Position numbers and translations under genes: made by a program
The notes under the pieces: model-generated
Database searches by the model: none
Told to the model about the DNA's origin: nothing
The model's input: the letters and a program-made list of their open reading frames with translations, nothing else
Part shown: one piece after another, positions 8,730 through 17,809 of the stretch
How the letters are laid out: each line of letters starts with the position of its first letter
Position numbering within the stretch: the first letter of the stretch is position 1
DNA from: Rhizobium sp. 007
Lineage (GTDB): Bacteria > Pseudomonadota > Alphaproteobacteria > Rhizobiales > Rhizobiaceae
Direction: 5' to 3'
DNA: 64,000 bases
NCBI RefSeq assembly: GCF_015353075.1
Contig: NZ_CP064187.1
Span: 1,240,001 to 1,304,000, forward strand

Positions 8730-9749
8730 ATGACGGACGCCAAGAGCGGGATTTCGGGATTGCGGCCGCGGATCACGGTGATCGGCGTTGGCGGCGGCGG
8801 CGGCAATGCGATCAACAACATGATCTCCGAAAATCTGGAAGGTGTCGATTTCATCGCCGCCAATACGGATGCTCAGGTGCTGGCAACGTCCAAGGCGTCG
8901 CGCCGCATCCAGCTCGGCGCGCACGTGACCGAGGGGCTCGGTGCCGGATCGCTGCCGGAAGTCGGCCGTGCAGCGGCCGAAGAATCGATCGACGAGATCA
9001 TGGATCACCTGGCAGGCTCGCATATGTGCTTCGTCACCGCCGGCATGGGCGGTGGCACGGGCACGGGTGCTGCGCCGGTGATTGCGCATGCGGCACGCTC
9101 CGCCGGCATCCTGACGGTCGGCGTCGTCACTAAGCCCTTCACCTTCGAGGGCAACCGGCGCCTGAGGACGGCGGATATCGGCATCGAGGCGCTGCGCCAG
9201 GCGGCCGACACCGTAATCGTCATTCCGAACCAGAACCTTTTCCGCATCGCCGATGCGAAGACCACCTTCGCCGACGCCTTCATGACCGCCGACCGCGTAC
9301 TCTTTGCCGGTGTCGGCTGCATCACCGACCTGATCGTCAAGGAAGGCCTGATCAATCTCGACTTCGCCGACGTCAAATCGGTGATGCGCGGCATGGGCCG
9401 GGCGATGATGGGGACCGGTGAGTCATCCGGCGACGAGCGCGCGCTGAAGGCGGCCGAAGCGGCGATCGCCAATCCCTTGCTCGACGACATCTCGATGAAG
9501 GGCGCCAAGGGCGTTCTGATCTCGATTTCCGGCGGTTCGGACATGACGCTCTTCGAAGTGGACGAGGCCGCAAGCCGCATCCGCGACGAGGTGCAGGACG
9601 ACGCCGACATCGTCGTCGGCGCGATCTTCGACCGCAATCTCGACGGCAAGTTCCGCGTGTCCGTCGTCGCAACGGGCCTCGACGCTGAGCTCTCCACATC
9701 GGCACCGGATGCCGTCGCTCAGCAGATCCATACGCGCACGCTTCAATAA
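8730..9749 (+). CDS. ftsZ2: Second, tail-less FtsZ paralogue (FtsZ2 type)
   Basis: The product is a GTP-binding tubulin-like protein of about 339 residues. It has the nucleotide-binding glycines [12 protein letters not shown] (19-30), the tubulin signature GGGTGTG (107-113) and the T7 loop region [13 protein letters not shown] that completes GTP hydrolysis in the next subunit. It ends shortly after the globular C-terminal domain and lacks the linker and the conserved C-terminal FtsA/ZipA-binding peptide of the main FtsZ. Rhizobia such as Sinorhizobium meliloti carry a similar shortened FtsZ2 besides the dcw-cluster FtsZ. An AAAGGAG site lies 6 bases before the ATG at 8730 and only 3 before the one at 8727, so I prefer 8730; 8709 is also in frame. 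Confidence 0.88.
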   Translation: MTDAKSGISGLRPRITVIGVGGGGGNAINNMISENLEGVDFIAANTDAQVLATSKASRRIQLGAHVTEGLGAGSLPEVGRAAAEESIDEIMDHLAGSHMCFVTAGMGGGTGTGAAPVIAHAARSAGILTVGVVTKPFTFEGNRRLRTADIGIEALRQAADTVIVIPNQNLFRIADAKTTFADAFMTADRVLFAGVGCITDLIVKEGLINLDFADVKSVMRGMGRAMMGTGESSGDERALKAAEAAIANPLLDDISMKGAKGVLISISGGSDMTLFEVDEAASRIRDEVQDDADIVVGAIFDRNLDGKFRVSVVATGLDAELSTSAPDAVAQQIHTRTLQ

Positions 9750-9757
9750 GACGCAAT

Positions 9758-9794
9758 TTCGCTCCGCCCTCGGCTTTTCCGCAGGCGGAGCGAA
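9758..9794. terminator. Bidirectional hairpin terminator
   Basis: A perfect 11-bp stem (TTCGCTCCGCC/GGCGGAGCGAA) with a 15-base loop lies between the convergent ftsZ2 and SDR genes, 8 bases after one stop and 19 before the other. It could serve both strands. Confidence 0.65.
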
Positions 9795-9812
9795 GTTACT
9801 GGCAGCAGCCCG

Positions 9813-10658
9813 TCAAGCGGCGGCGTCTGTTTGAAAATCCGTCGAGACGGCGAGTTCGCGCCATTCGGCAAGCTCTTTGGCAACGCTCGCATTCTGCTCC
9901 TCGATCTTCGCGACTGTATCGCTGCCGAAGGGCATGCGGAGCGGCGGGCTTGCCGCGTTCGCAAGGGTGATGATGCCGGCTGCGAGCCTTGCCGGGTCGC
10001 CCGGCTGGGCATGGTTTGCATCGGCTGCGAAATCGCGCATGTTGCCGGCCGGCGTGCCGATATAGTCCGGGATCGAGGCCGGGCTGACCGCCAGCGAGTT
10101 GTCGGCGAGGAAATCTGTGCGGAAGAAGCCGGGCTCGACGATCGTCACCTTGATGCCGAAGGGCTCGAGTTCGGCGGCCAGGGATTCCGACAGGCCTTCG
10201 ACGGCGAACTTGGTCGAACCATAGACGCCCCAGCCGGGATAGCCGAAATAGCCGCCGATCGAGGAAAAGTTCAAGATGTGTCCCGAACGCTGGCGACGCA
10301 TATAGGGCAGGACGGCACGGGTGACCTTCAGGAGGCCGAAGACATTGGTGGCGTAAAGCCTTTCGACTTCCTCGGCGGTTGCTTCCTCCACGGCGCCGAG
10401 CAGGCCGTAACCCGCATTGTTAGCGAGGACGTCGATGCGGCCGAAGCGTTCGACGGCTGTTGCCGCGGCCTCCTTCGCTTGTCCCTCATTGGTGACGTCA
10501 AGGGCGACGGCGACAAGGTTCGGGTGGTCGCCGAACTTGTCGGTGACGCTCTTCGGATTGCGGGCTGTGGCGACGACCGCATCGCCGGCTGCAAGCGCTT
10601 CCTTCGTCATCAGCGCGCCGAAGCCGCGGGATGCACCAGTGATGAACCAGACTTTCAT
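9813..10658 (-). CDS. Short-chain dehydrogenase/reductase
   Basis: The product is 281 residues and a classical SDR. The cofactor motif TGASRGFG is at 7-14, the NNAGYG motif at about 86-91, the catalytic Ser in NFSSIGGYFG, and the YxxxK pair in VYGSTKFAVEG. The arginine after the first strand (TARNPKS) suggests NADP preference. The C-terminus is extended as in the oxidoreductases often placed beside LysR regulators. The gene is divergent from the LysR gene at 10788, which probably controls it. The substrate is unknown. Confidence 0.9.
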   Translation of the reverse strand: MKVWFITGASRGFGALMTKEALAAGDAVVATARNPKSVTDKFGDHPNLVAVALDVTNEGQAKEAAATAVERFGRIDVLANNAGYGLLGAVEEATAEEVERLYATNVFGLLKVTRAVLPYMRRQRSGHILNFSSIGGYFGYPGWGVYGSTKFAVEGLSESLAAELEPFGIKVTIVEPGFFRTDFLADNSLAVSPASIPDYIGTPAGNMRDFAADANHAQPGDPARLAAGIITLANAASPPLRMPFGSDTVAKIEEQNASVAKELAEWRELAVSTDFQTDAAA

Positions 10659-10787
10659 GACACGTTCCTTTCAAGCTCTAGGATTTTTGGGTGTCCGCAT
10701 CTCTGTGCCGACGGGAGGAATTTGACCGAAAATGCGCTGCTGTATAAGATTTGTTATTATCGAAACTATGATGAGTGAAATTCAGCA

Positions 10788-11675
10788 ATGCGCGCCACCG
10801 AGCTTTCCGAACTGGCAGCTTTTGCCGCCGTTGCCCGGCACCGGAGCTTCAGAAAGGCGGGCGAGGAGAGGGGCGTCACGGCCTCCGCCGTCAGCCATGC
10901 GGTTCTCAATCTCGAGGACAGGATCGGCGTCCGGCTTTTGAATCGCACGACGCGCAGCGTCTCGCTGACGGAGGCGGGCGAACTCCTGAAGTCGCATCTC
11001 GATCCGGCCTTCGGTGAGATCACTGCAGCGCTCGATGCGCTGAACCGGTTTCGTGACACGCCCTTCGGCAAGGTCAGGATCAACGTTCCGAATTCGATCG
11101 CGCCTTTCGTGATCGGCCGGGTGATCGGCCCGCTGCTCGAAAAGAATCCGAACCTGCAGCTCGAAATCAGCGCCACGGACCGCCTGATCGATATTGTCGA
11201 AGAAGGTTTCGATGGCGGGATAAGGTTTGGGGAGCGGGTGACGGAAGGCATGATCGCCTTGCGCATCAAGCCGCGGCTGCGCCTGGTGGTCGTCGGTTCG
11301 CCCGCCTATTTCAAACGGCGGCCGAAGCCGGTGACACCGCACGACCTGAAGCGCCATCTCTGTATCCAGAACATGTTCCCCTCCGGCGCGCGTTACCCAT
11401 GGGATTTCGAGAAGGACGGGCAGGCGATTACCTTCCACCCGGCCGGCCCGCTTTCGCTCGACGACCACGAACTGATGACCCAAGCAGCCCTTGGCGGCGT
11501 GGCGCTCGCCTATGTCTGGGAAGATCGCGTGGAGAAGATGATCGCGGCCGGCGAACTCATCCAGGTGCTCGACGACTGGTGCCAGCCGGAAGAGCCGCTC
11601 TACCTCTACTACCCCAGCCGGCGCCACATGCCGGCGGGGTTCAGGGCAGTGATCGAAGCGATGAAGGCGGAATAG
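10788..11675 (+). CDS. LysR family transcriptional regulator
   Basis: The 295-residue product has the winged helix at residues 1-60 (ELAAFAAVARHRSFRKAGEE, then SAVSHAVLNLEDRIGVRLLNRTTRS split around the recognition helix) and a periplasmic-binding-like effector domain to the end. It belongs to the subgroup with FGKVRINVPNSIAPFVIGRV after the linker, common for regulators of adjacent oxidoreductases. The 129-base gap to the divergent SDR gene is the expected target region. The effector is unknown. Confidence 0.92.
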   Translation: MRATELSELAAFAAVARHRSFRKAGEERGVTASAVSHAVLNLEDRIGVRLLNRTTRSVSLTEAGELLKSHLDPAFGEITAALDALNRFRDTPFGKVRINVPNSIAPFVIGRVIGPLLEKNPNLQLEISATDRLIDIVEEGFDGGIRFGERVTEGMIALRIKPRLRLVVVGSPAYFKRRPKPVTPHDLKRHLCIQNMFPSGARYPWDFEKDGQAITFHPAGPLSLDDHELMTQAALGGVALAYVWEDRVEKMIAAGELIQVLDDWCQPEEPLYLYYPSRRHMPAGFRAVIEAMKAE

Positions 11676-11728
11676 CGCTAGGCGTTCTGGGTTCTGGGGG
11701 CACCTCATGCCGCGGTGACCTCATCAAG

Positions 11729-11896
11729 TCAGCTGGCGAGAGGAGCGAGCGGCGGCTCATGCGCGCAGCCCTCAATGGTGCCGGCGCGTCTGCCCCGCCG
11801 ATTCGAGGGCTTTTCCTCGTAATCCGATGTTGGCCAGGTGCTGCAATTGCGGCACCAATGCCAAGTGTCTTTGCCCTTGCTTTTCCGATATGCCAT
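11729..11896 (-). CDS. Small cysteine-containing protein, 55 residues
   Basis: The frame starts MAYRKSKGKDTWHWC and has the motif WHWCRNCSTWP, a CxxC pair with flanking aromatics that resembles half of a zinc ribbon; a further Cys occurs at GCAHE. Short rhizobial proteins with the same DTWHWCxNCS core exist in my memory, usually with a second CxxC near the end, which is not intact here. A GGGAGGGCGGAC ribosome site precedes the ATG. It lies between the LysR and AhpD-like genes. The C-terminal half may have degenerated. Confidence 0.5.
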   Translation of the reverse strand: MAYRKSKGKDTWHWCRNCSTWPTSDYEEKPSNRRGRRAGTIEGCAHEPPLAPLAS

Positions 11897-11956
11897 GTCC
11901 GCCCTCCCGTAGATTGGCGCAAGGAGGTAAAGCGGCAGGGCGATTTTCAGGTTGCC

Positions 11957-12550
11957 TCAGGTGAGCCCCGTGACCGGGCGGCCGACGGTGAGTGCCTTGC
12001 GGAGATTGGGGTCGAGCCGTTCGGCATAGACATGGTCCGGTGCCGCACCCAGTGCATCCAGCATCTTCGAGAAGAAGCAGCGGGCTGCCGCCGCCGCGGT
12101 GATGTCGAAGATCTCGGCATCGGTGAGCTGGTGCTTTTTCAACCCGTCGACATCTTGCTGCGTCACCGAGGTCGCGTCGCGCACCACTTTGGCGGCAAAG
12201 GCCATGACGGCGCGCTCGACGGCATCGATCGGCGCCTTTTCCGTCTCGTTCGCCACGGCCGCCAGCCCGTCATTGGTGAAGCCCTCGCGCAACAGCACGG
12301 AACCGTGCGCCAGCATGCAATACGAGGACTTGAGTTCCTTTGCCGCCGCCAGCGTCACCAGCTCGTAGCGCCTGGGGCTCATATGACTGCGGATGCTCGA
12401 AAGCAGGGCACCCCAGTTCTCCATCACCTCGGGCCGGTGCCCGAAGGTGCGGTACATGTTTGGCAGATAGCCGTAGTTCGACTCGGCGGACGCGTACATG
12501 GACGCGGTCTTCTCGCTGGCGGATGCGTCGGGGGTGTGGATGAAGGGCAT
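11957..12550 (-). CDS. Carboxymuconolactone decarboxylase/AhpD-like protein
   Basis: The 197-residue product is an all-helical AhpD-fold protein. The conserved segment SPRRYELVTLAAAKELKSSYCMLAHG carries Cys and His in a CxxxH arrangement; the first Cys of the AhpD CxxC pair is replaced (SSYC), so classical peroxidase activity is uncertain. Members of this group are called peroxidase-related or CMD family enzymes. A strong GGAGG lies about 8 bases before the ATG at 12550, which chooses this start over upstream in-frame ones. The gene lies after phosphoketolase on the same strand, 136 bases away. Confidence 0.85.
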   Translation of the reverse strand: MPFIHTPDASASEKTASMYASAESNYGYLPNMYRTFGHRPEVMENWGALLSSIRSHMSPRRYELVTLAAAKELKSSYCMLAHGSVLLREGFTNDGLAAVANETEKAPIDAVERAVMAFAAKVVRDATSVTQQDVDGLKKHQLTDAEIFDITAAAAARCFFSKMLDALGAAPDHVYAERLDPNLRKALTVGRPVTGLT

Positions 12551-12686
12551 GGCTTGATCCTCCTCTATGATGCATGAAGGATAGGCGGAAAAACGCGGAC
12601 GGCAATCTGCGGGACGGTCTTTGTGCGCGCCGGCGTGCTTGGAGTTAGGCGGAGCCTCGAAATGGCAGGGTCGGCCGCCGCCCGGC

Positions 12687-15074
12687 TCATGACGCCGGCC
12701 ATTTCCAGTTTCTGACCTCGGGCATGTCCTCGCCATATTCCCGGACGTAGGCGTGGTGTTCGACGAGTTTCACATGCAGCCGGTCGAGAACGTCCGGCAC
12801 CTTCTCCTTCAATCCCGGCACGCGCTCGATGGCTTCGATGGCGAGATGGAAGCGGTCGAGCTCGTTCAGCACCGTCATGTCGAAAGGCGTCGTAGTCGTT
12901 CCTTCCTCGATGAAACCGCGCACGTGAATGTTTTCGTGGTTTGTGCGTTTGTAGGTCAGCCGGTGGATGAGATAGGGATAGCCGTGATAGGCGAAGATCA
13001 CCGGCTTGTCCTTTGTGAAGATGCGGTCGAATTCACCGTGCTCCAGGCCGTGCGGATGCTGCTCCTTGGCCTGCAGCGCCAAAAGGTCGACGACGTTGAC
13101 GACGCGCATTTTCAGATCGGGGATCATCTCGCGAAGGAGGCTGACGGCGGCAAGCGTTTCCATCGTCGGCACGTCGCCGGCGCAGGCCATGATCACGTCG
13201 GGCGCGATCGTGTTATCCTCGTTGCTGGCCCATTCCCAGATGCCGATCCCGGCCTTGCAGTGCTCGATCGCCTCATCCATCGGCAGATATTGCGGCTCCG
13301 GCTGCTTGCCTGCGACGATGACGTTGACGCGGTCGTAGGTCTTCAGGCAATGGTCGCCGACCCAGAGCAGTGTGTTGGCATCCGGCGGCAGGTAGATGCG
13401 CACAATATCGGCCTTCTTGTTGGCGACGAGATCGACGAAGCCCGGATCCTGATGGGAAAAGCCGTTGTGATCCTGCCGCCAGACATGCGAGGTGAGCAGG
13501 TAGTTGAGGGAGGATATCGGCTTTCGCCACGCCAGTTCGCGGGTGACCTTCAGCCATTTGGCGTGCTGGTTGAACATCGAGTCGACGATGTGGATGAAGG
13601 CTTCGTAGCACGACAACAGGCCGTGCCGTCCGGTCAGAAGGTAGCCCTCCAGCCAGCCCTGGCAGAGATGTTCGCTCAGGACCTCCATGACGCGGCCGTC
13701 GCGGGAAAGATGCACGTCATAGGGCTCGATGTTCTCCATCCAGACGCGGTCCGTCGCCTCGAAGACGCTGCCGAGGCGGTTCGATTCCGTTTCGTCGGGG
13801 CCGAAGATGCGGAAATTCGCATTCTTGGCATTGAGCTTCAGCACATCGCGCAGGTACTGACCGAAAATCTCGGTCGATTGCACGGCCTTGCTGCCACGGT
13901 CCCCGATCTTGATCTCGTAATCGCAGATATCGGGGACGGAGAGCTCCTTGCGCAACAGGCCGCCATTGGCGTGCGGGTTGGCCCCCATCCGGCGGTTGCC
14001 CTCGGGCGCCAGCGCCTGCAGGTCGTCCTTCAGGCGTCCGTCCGTATCGAACAAGTTTTCCGGCTCGTAGCTGCGCATCCAGTCTTCGAGGATCTTCCGG
14101 TGGCCGTCGTCGCCGCGGCAGTTGGAGACCGGCACCTGATGGGCGCGCCAGAAGCCCTCGACCTTCTTGCCGTCGACTTCCTTGGGCCCCGTCCAGCCTT
14201 TCGGGCTGCGAAGCACGATCATCGGCCAGCGCGTCATGCCGGCGACGCCTGAGCGCGCTTGCGCCTGGATGTCCCTGATTCGGTCGAACACTGCGTCGAA
14301 GGCGGCCGCCATCTTGCTGTGCATGTCGGCCGGCTCGTGTCCCTCGACGAAGAAGGGCTGGTGGCCATATCCCTGGAAGAGATCGCGCAGATCATCGTTG
14401 CTGGCGCGGGCAAGAATCGTGGGGTTGGCGATCTTGTAGCCGTTGAGATGCAGGATCGGCAGCACCGCGCCGTCGCGGGCAGGGTTCAGGAACTTGTTCG
14501 AATGCCAGCTGGCTGCAAGCGGGCCGGTTTCGGCCTCGCCGTCGCCGACGACACAGGCGACGGTCAGCTCCGGATTGTCGAAGGCGGCGCCATAGGCGTG
14601 GACGAGGGCATAGCCGAGCTCGCCGCCTTCATGGATCGAGCCGGGCGTTTCGGGTGCTGCATGGCTTGGAATACCGCCGGGAAAGGAAAACTGGCGGAAG
14701 AGCTTGCGCATGCCGTCCGCATCCTCGGAAATATCCGGATAGATCTCGCTATAGGTGCCTTCGAGGTAGGTGTTGGCGACCATGCCCGGCCCGCCATGGC
14801 CGGGTCCGCACATATAGATGATGTCGAGGTCGCGGGCACGGATCATCCGGTTGAGGTGCACATAGATGAAGTTCAGTCCCGGCGTCGTGCCCCAGTGGCC
14901 GAGGAGACGGGGCTTGATATGCTCGGGCTTCAGCGGTTCGCGCAAAAGCGGGTTATCCAAGAGGTAGATCTGGCCGACGGAGAGATAATTGGCGGCCCGC
15001 CAGTAGCGGTCGAGCAAAGCGAGGTCGGCGTCGGAAAGCGTGGAAGGGACGGTGTTCGAGGCGTGCTGTTCCAT
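12687..15074 (-). CDS. xfp: Phosphoketolase (xylulose-5-P/fructose-6-P)
   Basis: The 795-residue TPP-dependent enzyme splits xylulose 5-phosphate or fructose 6-phosphate with phosphate into acetyl phosphate and a sugar phosphate. Recognisable parts are [16 protein letters not shown] near the N-terminus, the substrate loop [18 protein letters not shown], the TPP motif [13 protein letters not shown] with [16 protein letters not shown] metal site ([13 protein letters not shown]), and [17 protein letters not shown] segment ([12 protein letters not shown]) in the pyrimidine domain. The length is normal for the family. It follows ackA by 68 bases, so acetyl phosphate can be turned to acetate and ATP by the neighbour. 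A FixK/FNR-like box lies 59-72 bases upstream of the start, suggesting induction in low oxygen. Confidence 0.95.
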   Translation of the reverse strand: MEQHASNTVPSTLSDADLALLDRYWRAANYLSVGQIYLLDNPLLREPLKPEHIKPRLLGHWGTTPGLNFIYVHLNRMIRARDLDIIYMCGPGHGGPGMVANTYLEGTYSEIYPDISEDADGMRKLFRQFSFPGGIPSHAAPETPGSIHEGGELGYALVHAYGAAFDNPELTVACVVGDGEAETGPLAASWHSNKFLNPARDGAVLPILHLNGYKIANPTILARASNDDLRDLFQGYGHQPFFVEGHEPADMHSKMAAAFDAVFDRIRDIQAQARSGVAGMTRWPMIVLRSPKGWTGPKEVDGKKVEGFWRAHQVPVSNCRGDDGHRKILEDWMRSYEPENLFDTDGRLKDDLQALAPEGNRRMGANPHANGGLLRKELSVPDICDYEIKIGDRGSKAVQSTEIFGQYLRDVLKLNAKNANFRIFGPDETESNRLGSVFEATDRVWMENIEPYDVHLSRDGRVMEVLSEHLCQGWLEGYLLTGRHGLLSCYEAFIHIVDSMFNQHAKWLKVTRELAWRKPISSLNYLLTSHVWRQDHNGFSHQDPGFVDLVANKKADIVRIYLPPDANTLLWVGDHCLKTYDRVNVIVAGKQPEPQYLPMDEAIEHCKAGIGIWEWASNEDNTIAPDVIMACAGDVPTMETLAAVSLLREMIPDLKMRVVNVVDLLALQAKEQHPHGLEHGEFDRIFTKDKPVIFAYHGYPYLIHRLTYKRTNHENIHVRGFIEEGTTTTPFDMTVLNELDRFHLAIEAIERVPGLKEKVPDVLDRLHVKLVEHHAYVREYGEDMPEVRNWKWPAS

Positions 15075-15132
15075 GGATTCACCTTCGAAACGTGTTCAGG
15101 TTCAACTCTAGCGGCTTGCGCCGGGCCGGTTC

Positions 15133-15146
15133 TTGATCTGGATCAC
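15133..15146 (-). promoter_or_regulatory. FixK/FNR-type box upstream of xfp
   Basis: The site TTGATCTGGATCAC matches the anaerobox consensus TTGAT-N4-ATCAA in 9 of 10 positions. Its centre lies 65 bases before the xfp start and it overlaps the ackA stop region, so xfp may have its own microaerobic promoter in addition to readthrough from ackA. Binding is inferred from the match only. Confidence 0.6.
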
Positions 15147-16309
15147 CCCGCACGGAGAATAGCGAGCGCCTCGTCGGCGATAACCTGCTCCTCGTCCGTG
15201 GGGATGACGAGCGCGGCAATCCTGCTGTCCGGCGTGCTGATGACCGTCATGTTGGCCTCGTTCCCGCCATCATCGAGACGAAGGCCCATCCAGCGGAGAT
15301 GGGCGGCGACGCGGCGCCTGATTTCCGGCTGGTTTTCGCCGATGCCGGCGGTGAAAACGATCGCGTCCAGGCCGCCCAGCGTCACCGACATGCGGCCGAT
15401 CTCGCTGGCGATGCGGAAGCAGAAGAGATCGATGGCCTGGGCAGCTTCCGGCCGCTTGTCCTTCAGAAGATCCCGAGTATCCCCGCTGATGCCGGAGACG
15501 CCCAGCATGCCGCAGGCATGATAGAGGAAGTGTTCCAGCTCGCTGGGATCGCGCGTTCCCTTCCGCATGAGATAGAGGAGGGCGCCTGGATCGAGCGACC
15601 CCGGCCGCGTTGCCATCGGGATGCCGTCAAGGGCCGAGAACCCCATGCTGCAATCGCGGCTGATGCCGCCCTGCAGGGCGCAAAGGCTGGCTCCGCTGCC
15701 GAGATGGGCGGCCACGACCTTTCCGCCGGTCACCTCCGGCGCCTGCCGCTTGAGCGCGCCGGCGATGAATTTGTAAGACAGGCCGTGGAAGCCGTAGCGG
15801 CGCACGCCTTCGTCATGCAGCGATCGCGGGATCGCCATGCGCCGGACGAGATCGTCCTGCGTCGCGTGGAAGGCGGTGTCGAACGATGCCGTCTGCAGAA
15901 TGTCGGGTCGCAGATCCTGCAGCGCGCGGATCACCCGCAGCGCCTGTGGCTGGTGCAGTGGGGCAAGCGGAACCATCGCCTCGATCTCGCAGATCGTCTG
16001 CGCGTCAAGCGCTGCGGCCTCACGAAACCGAAGGCCGCCATGGACGACGCGATGGGAGGCGAGCTTCAGGGAGCCGGGTGGCAGTTGAGCCAGCAGGTGA
16101 TCCAGTGTGCCTTCGATGACCTCGGCAAACCGCTCGCCATTATCGCCCGAAAGCGGGCGCTCGAAGCTGTCGTCCCCCAGCGAATAGCGCAGGACGAGCG
16201 CGCTGTCGTCGAAGTCGATCTTTCCCTTGCCGATCGGCCGGGCGGCGCCTGTGCCGGCATCGAAGATGCCGATCTTGAGCGCAAGAAGAAGCCCGCCGGA
16301 GCGGGCCAA
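15143..16309 (-). CDS. ackA: Acetate kinase with an abnormal 5' end
   Basis: The enzyme converts acetyl phosphate plus ADP to acetate plus ATP, the natural partner of phosphoketolase. The body is normal: SHRVVHGGLRF, DTAFHATQ, RYGFHGLSY, VAAHLGSGASLCA and TAGIGENQPEIRRRV are all acetokinase motifs. The N-terminus is not. The conserved NxGSSSxK phosphate-binding motif should precede LKIGIFDAG, but the frame instead reads RSGGLLLALKIGIF, opens only from a TTG at 16309 and meets a TGA 30 bases upstream. A GC hairpin sits exactly there. The first dozen codons look lost or frameshifted, so activity is doubtful. Confidence 0.8.
   Translation of the reverse strand: MARSGGLLLALKIGIFDAGTGAARPIGKGKIDFDDSALVLRYSLGDDSFERPLSGDNGERFAEVIEGTLDHLLAQLPPGSLKLASHRVVHGGLRFREAAALDAQTICEIEAMVPLAPLHQPQALRVIRALQDLRPDILQTASFDTAFHATQDDLVRRMAIPRSLHDEGVRRYGFHGLSYKFIAGALKRQAPEVTGGKVVAAHLGSGASLCALQGGISRDCSMGFSALDGIPMATRPGSLDPGALLYLMRKGTRDPSELEHFLYHACGMLGVSGISGDTRDLLKDKRPEAAQAIDLFCFRIASEIGRMSVTLGGLDAIVFTAGIGENQPEIRRRVAAHLRWMGLRLDDGGNEANMTVISTPDSRIAALVIPTDEEQVIADEALAILRAG
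16291..16306 (-). terminator. Terminator-like hairpin inside the ackA 5' end
   Basis: GCCCGC-4-GCGGGC forms a perfect 6-bp stem, and on the minus strand it is followed by the pyrimidine run TTCTTCTTG. It coincides with the codons where the acetate kinase phosphate motif should be. It could be the relic of a terminator joined to ackA by a deletion. Confidence 0.35.
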
Positions 16310-16497
16310 GGTTGGGAGGTCTTCCCAGGGGAACTGGAGTCACCGCCTGATGTTAGGCTACTGCGGGCAAAAATTGAAGTACGTTCGGCAAATTTCCGCG
16401 CATTTGGGCAGCCACGGCTTGCCTGCCTCTAGTGTCTCGTTGCTGTTGCGGCTGCTCTGAAGTATCGTCTGGTGCTCATCGACCTCGAGGTTCGGCG

Positions 16498-17157
16498 ATG
16501 AAGCGCGGGTGGATTTCCGGTTTGATTGCTGGCGTCGGCCTGTCGGCCGCAGCCGCGCTATATGTCATCAGCCCGTCCAAAGTTTCGCCTGATCAGATCC
16601 AGGCCTCGGTCACCCAAGCGCCGGATCTGATGAACCGCGCCTGGGTGCTCCCGGCAGCCGCCACTTTCAAGTCGAACGTCACATGGCAATCGAACGGTTC
16701 GCGTTGCGGCCCGGCGAGCGTGGCAAATGTGTTCCGATCGATCGGCGAGGAGGAGACGACGGAAGCCGAGGTCCTCGACGGCACTGGAAAATGCTGGACA
16801 GGCGTCTGCATCATGGGGCTGACGCTTGATGAGCTTGCCGAAGTCGCAAAGGCACAGACCACAAGGGACGTTTCGGTCCTTCGCGATCTTACGAGCGAGG
16901 CGTTTCACGAGCATATGAGGCGAGCCAACGATCCCGGCCGCCGCTACATCATCAATTTCAGCCGTGAGATGATTTTTGGCGCTGGCGTCGGCCACCACTC
17001 GCCAATTGGCGGCTATCTGGAAACCGAAGACATGGTGTTCGTTCTCGATGTGAACGAAGACTTCAAGCCCTGGCTGATCGAGCGCGAGCGCCTTTTTTCT
17101 GCGATGGACACCATGGACGGCGACAAAAAACGAGGCCTGTTACTGATCGACGAATAG
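16498..17157 (+). CDS. Phytochelatin-synthase-like glutathione protease
   Basis: The 219-residue product has an N-terminal membrane anchor or signal (GLIAGVGLSAAAALYVI) and one phytochelatin synthase domain. The papain-like triad is visible: Cys70 in SRCGPASVANV, His166 in GVGHHSPIGGY and Asp184 in VFVLDVN. Cys position and the His-Asp spacing of 18 equal those of the Nostoc half-size enzyme. Such prokaryotic enzymes mainly remove glycine from glutathione and make little phytochelatin. It acts outside the cytoplasmic membrane if the leader is functional. ChaC, another glutathione-degrading enzyme, is encoded 650 bases downstream on the same strand. Confidence 0.85.
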   Translation: MKRGWISGLIAGVGLSAAAALYVISPSKVSPDQIQASVTQAPDLMNRAWVLPAAATFKSNVTWQSNGSRCGPASVANVFRSIGEEETTEAEVLDGTGKCWTGVCIMGLTLDELAEVAKAQTTRDVSVLRDLTSEAFHEHMRRANDPGRRYIINFSREMIFGAGVGHHSPIGGYLETEDMVFVLDVNEDFKPWLIERERLFSAMDTMDGDKKRGLLLIDE

Positions 17158-17231
17158 CGTTGTCCGGAGGCGTCATCATCTCGTCATCTTTAAGAGCGAC
17201 CGTTTGGGATGGACGAGCTTGAGAGGCTTCC

Positions 17232-17480
17232 ATGGATCACCGCCTCAACCATTACATAGAGATCACCAGCCGTATCAGATCGGGCAGGAGGTTTTGCGAG
17301 TTCATTGCATCCGGCGGAACGGTATGGGACCAGCCGGCCGGATCTCCATGGCGCAATGTGACGATCGAGGTGATGGAGCGGGAGCGGCGGAACGTGGAGG
17401 AGCTGGAACGCATCAGGCTTAGGCTCTATCCCGATCTGGCCGCCGAAGACGTGTCGCCGCCGCTCTACAAGAGCCACTGA
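17232..17480 (+). CDS. Hypothetical protein, 82 residues
   Basis: The frame reads MDHRLNHYIEITSRIRSG and continues with WRNVTIEVMERERRNVEELERIRL, a probable amphipathic helix. There is no signal or membrane segment. A GAGAGG sequence lies 5-10 bases before the ATG. It is not a family I know. It follows the phytochelatin-synthase-like gene by 74 bases on the same strand, and may share its transcript. Confidence 0.5.
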   Translation: MDHRLNHYIEITSRIRSGRRFCEFIASGGTVWDQPAGSPWRNVTIEVMERERRNVEELERIRLRLYPDLAAEDVSPPLYKSH

Positions 17481-17809
17481 CAGCTATCGCATTTCGCCTT
17501 ACACGAGTCGGTCCTGCTGAATGCGCCAGCTATGGTTCGGCTACGGAAAACAGGCTCGAAAATCTCGTTGGAGGGACTACTCCGCCAGCTTCCCGGAAAA
17601 TGAAGTCGAGAGCTGACGCCTACCAGCTCCTTGGCGTCCTAAGGAGGCAAACACTATTGACCTCAATCCAACTTGAGTTCGAGTGTAACCCCCATCGTGA
17701 ACCTGGAGGTGAAAGATGCTTATGCTTACTGACGAAGCGTTAACTGGCGACACGGGCTTTGCTTGGAAGTATCATTCGTCAGCAATAGTTCCTTCAGCGG
17801 TATGATCTC
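17481..17809. other. Intergenic region without supported gene
   Basis: I see no coding sequence with a credible start and no clear terminator here. It presumably holds the promoter of the chaC-like gene. Confidence 0.5.

Noticed and set aside
8730..9749. The main cell-division ftsZ
   Set aside because: It lacks the C-terminal linker and tail, and no dcw-cluster genes (ftsA, ftsQ, murC) lie beside it.
12753..14252. A 499-codon plus-strand frame inside xfp
   Set aside because: Antisense shadow of phosphoketolase, no ribosome site, no family.
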